A stretch of 64,000 nt of DNA. Source: Nipponacmea schrenckii (lineage: Eukaryota; Mollusca; Gastropoda; Lottiidae). The position numbers and the translations under genes were made by a program. Within the stretch, counting starts at the first letter, position 1, and every line of letters begins with the position of its first letter. Where the stretch lies: positions 6,510,001 through 6,574,000 of the forward strand of contig CM060202.1 of assembly GCA_030562195.1 (NCBI GenBank), in the 5' to 3' direction. Positions 56,189-64,000 of the stretch are shown one piece after another. The notes beneath the pieces were generated by a model, which was not told the DNA's origin, did not search any database, and was given only the letters and a program-made list of their open reading frames with translations.

Positions 56189-58015
56189 ATGATTGAAAGG
56201 AAGAGAAAAATGTTTCTGTTGCTCAAGATATTCACATTCTTTTGGTTGATTCCTGAAAGTTTTGAAATATCCTCAACGTTTTTCACTTTATACATAAAAG
56301 ATAAACTTTTAGCAGGATACTATCGCCAAGAGAATATTAAAAGTCGAGTCGGATGTGTCCAATCCTGTGTTGCTGATGGCCTTTGTTTCGGAGTGGCGTA
56401 TCATGTATGTCGTCGGACGTGTTATTTATATGATACATTTCCAAGCTGTTCCCCTAACACACCTGTTATAGACGTCGGTATGGAAACTATATTTCCCAAA
56501 GGTAAACCTTTTTTTATTAAATTTTACGTGGGAAATGGGGAGTTTGACTTATACTGTTTATCATTTGTATTTGAGATAACCACAGGTGCATGTAGACAGG
56601 ATAGTCTATATTAAGTACCTATAAGCTCCCCGACGAAATAAATTTTGTTTCATTTCCTTAATAAACGTTTATTTGAATTGTTTCCACTGTTTTCCAAGAA
56701 AAAGAAAAAAATTGAGATTTTTGCCGATCGACTGATATGTACAATGAAAATAAAGGTAAGATACTCCGAGTTTGTTTACTTTTCAACAACAATTAAGCAT
56801 AAAATATCCGTAATACATTTGACTTCTCATAGGCACCTGTGACTATCCTGTCCACAGGTACCTGTAGAGTAACATGATATTCAACAACTACCCTATAGGT
56901 GGGTTTATACTTCTACGGCGTTTAACACAGTAACGCTTTCATGCGCTTTCTTCGGTGCATCGATTAATACTTACATCGCCAGCGAGACACGCCGTTACTG
57001 TGTTGAACTTTCCAGCGTTTACGCTTCCAGGGCCTGCAATTCAAGAAATCACAAGTAGCTATAGTACAACACAGACAAGGAGTGATGTAAGTATAAATCG
57101 ATGTGCTGAAGAACGCCGACAAACGCCGTATTCCAGAGTATAAAAGCCGTAAGAAGTATAAACCCACCTTTATGCCCCATTAAACAGATATTGGATTGTT
57201 TCAGATTCCTTCATAAAGAACATTGCTTTAAACAAGCCATCTAATATGAGCAGCTCAAAGTATGTGAAATATCAGGCGTGTCTTGCCGTGGACGGTTCAA
57301 CAAATAACTGGTACATCCACACTAAAAGTTCCAGTCTAGAATGGTGGTGTGTTGATCTGGAGGAGATATATATCTTTCAGTCTATTGTTTTATATAACAG
57401 AAATGTTGGAGACCCACGTAAGAACAAATGAATTTCGTGATATAAATTATTAGTATATATTTTATCATTAAAACAGTGATAGATTGTTATAGACAAATTG
57501 GTAGATTTATTATATATTCTGTTTTGCACACTAATTATTCCTCAATATGCAGAATTTATAATAAAGTTTTATTCCTAATAATTCTCTTTATAATAACGGC
57601 CTGAATCGACGGGTGTTTTCTTTATTTCTTCGCCCACTGATGAATCAATTAAGACTTTTGATACAGTTTATGTCCAATATTTGGACATCCTATCAGTTAG
57701 TATATCTTTAATACATTTAGAGCCGAAAATAATTTGATAAATTTGTTTTATTATCTATATTATATTTCAGCGACCAAGAATAGAATAATAGGTTTTGAGT
57801 TGAGGTTTAGTTACAGTGGACAATGTAATGTTGAAACGTATTATGGAACCACTCTATGCTACAAAGATACCAAACCAACTGCTTCTGAAGAATACAATAT
57901 AACATCATGTAACCAATCAAATTCTAGTTTCTCCTCAAGATTTATATTCATAAGTCCAAGGTCAGACCAATATTTGAATTTCAGGGAGTTGGTGGTATTT
58001 GGACACACGTTATAA
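56189..58015 (+). CDS. Gene E: secreted PAN/Apple-like plus fucolectin-like protein
   Basis: Exon 1 is 56189-56501, exon 2 is 57205-57417 and exon 3 is 57771-58015; 256 residues. Signal peptide at residues 8-21 and six-cysteine PAN/Apple-like module in exon 1 (SRVGCVQSCVADGLC). Lectin half: NIALNKPSNMSS, AVDGSTNNW, WWCVDLEE, then NRIIGFELRFSYSGQC and FRELVVFGHTL-stop. The exon 2 donor is CCAC|GTAAG where the other copies have CAAG|GT, changing the junction residue. Phase-1 introns throughout. Intron 1 holds a short Harbinger-type MITE. Tandem with gene D (offset about 6.6 kb between exon 3 copies). Coding frame intact. Confidence 0.84.
56898..57168. mobile_element. Harbinger-type MITE in gene E intron 1
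   Basis: The ends GGTGGGTTTATACTTC and GAAGTATAAACCCACC are perfect inverted repeats; CGCCAGCGAGACACGCCG and inverted ACGCCG motifs follow inside. It is a 271-base deletion form of the larger remnant at 48377-50568 and shares its left flank. No coding capacity. The target duplication is not clear. Confidence 0.75.
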
Positions 58016-60480
58016 GATTCAAATAGTTTTACCTAATAACTTAACTATATTCTTGTTTTATATTGTTGTGATATCTGTAAGCTTATAGTTTATGTAGGTT
58101 TTATTCACAATGTATACATATTATAATTGCTTTAAAGTTGGTTTCCCTCATAAATTAGAGCCAAAGTAAGCTTACTTATTGATTAATTGGAGTTGTATTC
58201 TCAAGTGCAAAAGACCTATGTGGACGTAGAAATGCTTGTGGAATCCATTTGACTCTGATCTGCTTTGAAACGCCAAATTTATATTCCATGTTTGTTCACG
58301 TAACCAAATGACGTCATATGAATGAAGGTGTATAAGAATTGATTTTGTATTTTATTATTAGTGAGTTAAAACTTAATTCATAATGTTTTTACAAGGGGAT
58401 ATTTAAACGTTTTATTCTCTTTTGGTAGAGATAATAAATGGAATACCAAAATGCCATTGTTGTTGTGGAAAATATTAAGGAATGTGGGCAAGTACGCATG
58501 CGTGCATACTAAACAACCACAGCGTCCAGTTATGTACCGAATTAACAGACTGGATGATCAAATAAAAAAAAAATTTTTGAGACCCGTAGAATTAGCCTAA
58601 TTACGAGTTAATTAAAGGCTTGTTGGACTTTCTATTGATATAAGTATTACCGGTCCAATTTTGGTATATAGGGGCCTATAGCCTATGTATATATATGAAA
58701 ATAAGGGAAACCAACTTTAAGTGATATTCGTCGTCGAACTTGATACATTTTTACTTATGAACTGTGAACAACTCTTAGCTCCATTTAGTTCTGCTATACT
58801 CAACGTATTGAATAGTGTTGACTCCGAACGAAATCAGATCTGTATTGTTTATCAGATATAGTTTCTTTGCATATGCTAAGAGCCAGATCTGATTATTTGT
58901 GGGACTCACGAAAACATTTGAATACAAACTGTCGCATTCGTATATGGATTTAACCGAAACTTGGTAGATGGGGGCTAGGAACCATTTGTGGCTCTAAACC
59001 AAACAGTAATTTGTAGTTTTTAGAATTTAGATTTTAAATTCAAATTTAAATTGTTTAATGCACAATTAAAGTTTTAATTCAAAATTAAAGTTTTCAATTC
59101 AATGTTCTTAAATATAAGATAATATACGGCAAAGGTTTTTTCAATATTCAAAATCCCGTATTCCGGGGGATTTTTCTAAAAAAAAAATCTAATTTGAAAT
59201 CTTATAATTTTTAATTCCAAATCTTTGCCTTGGTCGTTTATTTAATTCCCAGGTCGTAGAATGTAACCACTTCTTTTGAAATGAAAACAATTATTATGGA
59301 TGTATACTTCTCCAATATTTATTTTTTCGACGTTTCAATGCGGTTCTCACATTGCCATCAGGGATATATATTTATTAGAGATAAAATATTCTATAAGGTT
59401 TTGATTTTTCCACGATACATATTTTTATTTAATTAGCTTAGGTTTGTTATTGATTCGTCTTTTATAACTTTTCTTTTGATTTGTTGCAAACAAAAACAAG
59501 AACTGTTCGTCACAGATCGTTTGTTAAATCTACTGGGTGTGAAAAAAAGTTTGTTTTGGCGGATATTTGGTGAGACCATCCATGCAATAACAATATACTC
59601 GAAGAAAATCAATATTCCAACCTTATCCTTATGAATATTTAACATTTCCGAATATTTGCTTCAGTGGTTATAATACATTGTTAGTCATTTTTGTAAGAAA
59701 ACACAGCTCTTCTCAATCAAAACCAAAATTCAGTACAACAAGTTTTCTTAAATTTCGAATTACGATTTTCTGAAACTGCTTGAAAGTTCTTTCAAGAATT
59801 CAATCACAGATTTTAAGATAAATCAAAATAAGCATTAATAGCGGATTTTTGAAAGTTAGGTGTTTTCCGCTATACCAATTCAAGTTGGTGTTTGTCTAGA
59901 AATACATGTAGATAAATAAAAATATTATGAATTTTAGGAAGAATAAAAACAGAACGAAAACAATTCAGCTGTATAAAAAAGCAAAAGAAAAAGATCCAAA
60001 AGACAAATAACGAAAACTATACGGTTTCGAGTGCAACTCGAAAGCTGTAATTAAACACCCCTCATAACGTGACAGCATATTAGATAAAGTGTGACACTCC
60101 TTCTTGTGTGTGTATAATTAAGAGACCAGAATATTGTTGGAATATAGATCCTTTATTGGTATTAAAGTTTAACGGATAAGCTACACGTTGTGTTTCGTTG
60201 GTTATGTAAGGCTTTCAAACCTGAAGGAATTTGTTTGGTTGCAGCAGAAGTTGAACACCCTGAAACTTGCTCAGTTACGGAATATATACCGGTTTACCCT
60301 CCAACCTGTATCACATGCTCTGCGTCCAGATCGTTTATTGGATGAAACATTTAATTGCGCAGTTTGAGCACAAGTGACTGCATACGTGTTGTTCCTAAAT
60401 TAAATCACTGATTTTATAAACTGTTCTATTCAAAAAGCGTTGGCAGCCCACTGGGGTGATAAATTTGTATAACTGACCAG
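58016..60480. repeat. Duplicated downstream block of gene E
   Basis: Homologous to 51410-53592 apart from the TTAA MITE at 58136-58716 and extra AT-rich sequence between about 59400 and 60120. Non-coding; the short ORF at 59433-59645 is not supported. Confidence 0.75.
58136..58716. mobile_element. TTAA-flanked MITE, family 1 copy 2, with empty site
   Basis: TTAA at 58132-58135 and 58717-58720; ends AGTTGGTTTCCCTCAT and inverted AGTTGGTTTCCCTTAT. Downstream of gene D the same place reads GCTTTAAGTGATATTTG with one TTAA (51518-51521), so the insertion and its 4-base target duplication are proven by comparison within the window. Confidence 0.9.
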
Positions 60481-61229
60481 GTCTCTATTATGCATCCACG
60501 GCATGATACAAGTTGAAGAGAGCCCCAGGACCATGATACGGGAGAAAAGGCGCGGAAAGTATACCATGCAGGCCTAAGCAGTGTTGACTTCTCACAACAC
60601 ACCAGGACGTACTGTAAAAAAAGTCCGTAGTAAAAAGCATTTTGTTCCGTAAATTAACTGATTTTTTCCATAATATAACAGAAAAAAACTGAAAATCCTG
60701 TGAAACTACAGAAAAAAGCCGTAATTTTACAGAATTCTCGCACTGTGTGACGGAAAGCTGGAAAAATTACTGACTTAACCGTTTAATTACAGTTTTTCTG
60801 TAAATTCACTGACTATATCTGTTAATAAATCAACTATTCCTTCAATTAACTGTTTTTTTATTGTATAAGTACGGTGTAATCAATAATTTAACGGAGTTTT
60901 TCCCGCCAAAATTTATTGCGCTTGCGCATCATGCAGACGATCGCCACACGTTTAGACAGCAGGACAGTGGATGAGAGCACCTGGTAAGAATTGGGGGTTT
61001 ACTTATCATTCATCTTTAATGAGGACATAGACACAATATTTCACCAAATGTAAGTAGACCATTTGTCGTTAATCAACATTATAAAATAGTCAACTCCATA
61101 ATCTTTTGTTTAGGGCAATAAGAATGGCAGTCAAATGATCAGATAGGCCTATTAGTTGAAAGGGGGTGAAAGTCGACACCGGGCCGACTCTCGAAAGCAC
61201 TGGCCGTGGCATCAGAATTTGTCTTACCT

Positions 61230-61306
61230 TGACAGGGATTCAAACCCACGGCACCTAATCGCCTAACAGACGACAATCCAACTCGCTACCGACTGAGCTA
61301 TTCCAC
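61230..61306 (-). repeat. tRNA-derived SINE head
   Basis: On the minus strand it starts GTGGAATAGCTCAGTCGG. An A box (TAGCTCAGTCGGTAGCG, 61284-61300) and a B box (GGTTTGAATCC, 61236-61246) are spaced as in tRNA genes. No clover-leaf acceptor stem closes. The body continues to about 61160 with 'gtgctttcgagagtcggccc', so this is a SINE, not a working tRNA. It lies antisense in the intron before 61418. Confidence 0.7.
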
Positions 61307-61417
61307 TTCCACATATTAGTGTTTCTGCACAGTTATTGCATATGGTCGGCTTAAAACAAACAATGGGATTGAATTATGTTCTACTTTCAATTCTATTTTT
61401 ATTATGCTCTTTTTTAG

Positions 61418-62131
61418 GTGGAAGCTGATGCCAATTTTCTACCTTCAGCAGTTACACCATTCATTCAATATAATGGTTTGTGTTTTTTTTATTTTATTTT
61501 TTTTTTATCTAAATTTATTTGAAAAAGATGCTTTTTATTATTAAAAATTCTCCTAAACTCCTAATCTGGGCAAGAATTTGACATTTTTATGTATTTTAAA
61601 AGGTGCTTAGATCAAGGCTACTTGTTTTATTCGTAATCATTTGAATGGAACAACATTTCAATGCGCTTCATTTCTTTTACATATCCATTTCAGGGTCTGG
61701 ATATAGCATTTTTGCAGACAGAGAATTACTAATAAGTGTAGACTCAATGAAAGTGGCTATTTTAGTACATTTTGCAGCTTTTTTTGTTTTTGGGATCTGC
61801 TTCCCCAAAAAGAGTACCCTTACACTGGAGGCAATTCAAATGTAAGTCTATTAATCATAAGTTAAAAATATTATGCTGATACTGTTTTTGCAATATACAT
61901 TGAATCCACAAAGGACCTGTTCTCAGCTTGTCTTATTCTTCAACTTATTTAGATTATAGCCATAAAATCCATGATTATTTTTAAGTTTGTAATACATGTA
62001 TATATTAATTGATATATTAACTTTCATTTTGTTGCAATATATGATTATTTATTTTTTTATTTTGTAGCTTTGTCTTAAAGATGAAGTACCTGAAAAAGAA
62101 GAAGGTTTCAGAAAAAAGATTTGAACTGTGA
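61418..62131 (+). CDS. Three-exon gene fragment of unknown function inside an inverted-repeat element
   Basis: Exons: 61418-61475 (after TTTTTTAG, donor AATG|GTTTG), 61694-61841 (after TTTCAG, donor AAAT|GTAAGT) and 62068-62131 (after TTTGTAG, ending TGA). Phases agree at both junctions and give a continuous 89-residue C-terminal part with SGYSIFADRELLISVDS, FAAFFVFGICFPKKS and TLEAIQ, then a Lys-rich tail. An AATAAA signal is at 62337. The FFVFGI.FPKK..TLE.IQ pattern recalls the C-terminus of a poorly described animal protein family often annotated as uncharacterised (from memory, not checked). A candidate first exon near 60931-60983 has the wrong phase, so the start is unknown. Confidence 0.5.
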
Positions 62132-62569
62132 ACTATAGATGGACAATATGAAAGGGTGTATTTCAATGTTCATTTTCATATTTTTTTTTAATAATTTTCA
62201 AATGTTCTATCAGATATAGATGTTCATTCTATGAAACAGAGAAAAAGTCTGTAAGAAAACTATGTTTAAGTTGTTTAACTATACTGTTCAGCTTTGACTA
62301 TTTATTGACTATGTTTGTTTTTTGTAAAAATGTAGAAATAAAAATTGGATTTTATTGACCATGTCCGTTATTTTACAGATATATTTTAGAAATCGTCCGG
62401 CAGGAGATTTACATAATCCGTAATCATAGTGTCCGTTATATAATGGACTATTGGCTCTAAGGCTGTAACTTTACAGACATAATCTGTAAATATACGGACA
62501 TAATGAATACGGAATATGTAAATCTCCTGCCGGACTTTTCCATAAATATACAGACTTTTTTTTTACAGT

Positions 62570-63967
62570 GGAACAAAAGTTGTGATGAACTGCAGTGGGT
62601 CCAATGATAATTCACAGAATTATGTGATGGGATAAACTTAATTAATATGGTGCTATCTACTTTAAACTGTCTTTGTAATATGAGTCCGAGTCTGAAAGAC
62701 ATTAACATAAAAATGTTGCATCAAAGGATATTTCTCTAATAAGTTACACGTCATACATGTATATATTTGATGAAAACTGATCTATCAGATACTACAATTC
62801 CTGCGTAGAGAAATGTTAGCGTTCTGTAACTAAGGTAGCTAATAAATAAAATAAAGATTAGGACAGCAGTAAATACCAAGGAAAAGGATATTCAAGAGAA
62901 CATTGACATTATATTGGATTTGCTTGGATTTATCTGGAATTAATGGATTGGCCTTTTCACCCATAAAAACCGCTATTCCAGAGAAAATACATTAAAAGTG
63001 TCATCTGTGTTTTATTTAATTATCGGTATTATTGAGGCAATATTATTTTTTCAACCGCTATTATAATAATCTGTGAAAATGTATTAAACTTGTTCACTCT
63101 ACGAGTTTAACCAGATTTCATTTAACGTTTTGTAACCTTTATTATGTGTACTAGTCATGACCTCTATAAGGATCCATCCGGTTTCTCATCCAACGTCTGT
63201 ATTGTTGCATGTACATGTATTTTCAGAGGAACTTTTCTAGGCTCTTTTATAACGCCATGTATATACATTGCAAACAATTGTTCAATTAGGTGAGTGGGAC
63301 CTACGACCCCCTAGATACCAATATTTGTAACGTATGCATTCACCTTTCATTTAACATAATGACTGTTTATTGTCAGATTTTCTCTTGGTTACTTAATCTT
63401 AATCAAGAAATGTAAAGTTGTTTTAAAATTTTCTGTGTGTGGATTCCGTCTAAGTGTTGGGACCTGTGGACTTGTTCAACCAGGGGCCTGTTCCTTTGGT
63501 AGTTGAGCCTAGAGCAAAATATTAGGTTTTTGTTGTAGAATATTTTGATCTTGAAATTGTGCACAACCTATAGCGGGAATTTAGTTTCGATATTTTAGTC
63601 TTTTATGACCGAATTCCGACAGTTCGGAAATTTTACCCTCACCGCTGACAAACCGAAAAATACAAATAAAACAAAACACAATGGATGAAATAAAACAAAA
63701 ATAAATGAAAATTTACACGACCACCATAGAATTGTTAATATACTAATGCATTTCTAAATATTCCGATACCCTAATATTTGTATTCACATTAACAATGCTC
63801 TCAGATACGTTAAACTTTTTACCACCAAACAAATACTATTATCTTAGCCAAATAAATCGCCGACAAAATCTGATATCCCATGGAAACTCACGGAAGAGGA
63901 GAAACCATCAACCATTTTAAATTTTTCAAGACTATGTGTGTCCAGAAGTATCGGTGCTTGAAACTTA
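62570..63967. other. Intergenic, nothing recognised
   Basis: No coding pattern, splice-linked ORFs, RNA genes or repeat boundaries were seen. Short ORFs here are at the level expected by chance. Confidence 0.5.
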
Positions 63968-64000
63968 AGATAGCTTGCCAAGCAAGGTAACATACGCCCA
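63968..64000 (-). mobile_element. HINE/Helentron-like element, 3' end, running off the window
   Basis: On the minus strand it reads TGGGCGTATGTTACC, then CTTGCTTGGCAAG and CTATCTT, the same terminal sequence as the copies at 1196 and 28442. The rest lies beyond the window. Confidence 0.65.

Larger units (their letters stand above)
60611..62569 (+). mobile_element. 2-kb inverted-repeat element carrying a small spliced gene
   Basis: The left end ACTGTAAAAAAAGTCCGTA and, inverted, the right end ACTGTAAAAAAAAAGTCTGTA match over about 20 bases. Further GTCCGTTA/TCTGTAAATT motifs recur at both ends. The right end holds a second inverted repeat (arms about 62394-62437 and 62498-62537 around GTCCGGCAGGAGATTTACAT). 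Between the ends lie at least three exons, a SINE in an intron and an AATAAA signal. Target duplications were not found. It may be a transposon with its own gene, or a host gene captured between repeats. Confidence 0.55.

Noticed and set aside
56955..57167. Short ORFs on both strands in gene E intron 1
   Set aside because: They are contained in the 271-base Harbinger-type MITE with perfect inverted ends.
61230..61306. A functional tRNA gene on the minus strand
   Set aside because: A and B boxes are present, but the acceptor and anticodon stems do not pair properly and the sequence continues into a SINE body.

Overview
This is animal (metazoan) nuclear DNA. It is AT-rich and dense in repeats, has almost no conventional single-copy genes, and contains one assembly gap (6548-7047). 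The organism is probably a lophotrochozoan, most likely a bivalve mollusc. That inference rests on Helentron/HINE-like elements with central tandem repeats, a young BEL/Pao retrotransposon, Penelope-like elements with a GIY-YIG endonuclease, a tRNA-derived SINE and a lineage-specific cluster of secreted fucolectin-like genes. No species can be named from the sequence alone.

The main cellular content is a cluster of five paralogous three-exon genes, called A to E here. Each encodes a secreted protein of about 254-256 residues: a signal peptide and a six-cysteine PAN/Apple-like domain in exon 1, then an F5/8-type (fucolectin-like) lectin domain split over exons 2 and 3. All ten introns are phase 1 and keep GT-AG ends. 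Exon 2 is 213 bases and the exon 3 coding part is 245 bases in every copy. A, B and C lie on the minus strand (A exons 2-3 at 3994-4801 and exon 1 at 24744-25056; B 32409-34725; C 38853-40964). D and E lie on the plus strand (47724-51409; 56189-58015). A conserved 19-bp TATA-like block sits upstream of each start. Large flanking blocks are duplicated with the genes, and the orientation switch lies near 46.54-46.8 kb.

Gene A has a first intron of about 19.9 kb because foreign DNA bounded by terminal inverted repeats (about 5.20-5.50 and 23.96-24.35 kb) sits inside it. Nested in that DNA are a complete BEL/Pao element (11446-17353, apparently identical 120-bp LTRs, 5-bp target duplication AGTTA), a gapped and truncated second BEL copy (7048-10107), two degraded Penelope-like copies (17645-20236) and a 2.8-kb inverted-repeat element (21172-23938).

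The rest is a mosaic of non-autonomous elements. The gene duplicates often preserve the empty site, so insertions can be delimited to the base. Examples are a HINE-like element at 1914-2597, a 721-bp foldback element at 30640-31360 and a TTAA element at 58136-58716. There are also Harbinger remnants with MADF-like and transposase-like fragments in gene D intron 1, a 5'-truncated Ty3-like pol fragment ending in poly(A) (53594-55676), and a 2-kb inverted-repeat element (60611-62569) that carries a small spliced gene of unknown function and a SINE.
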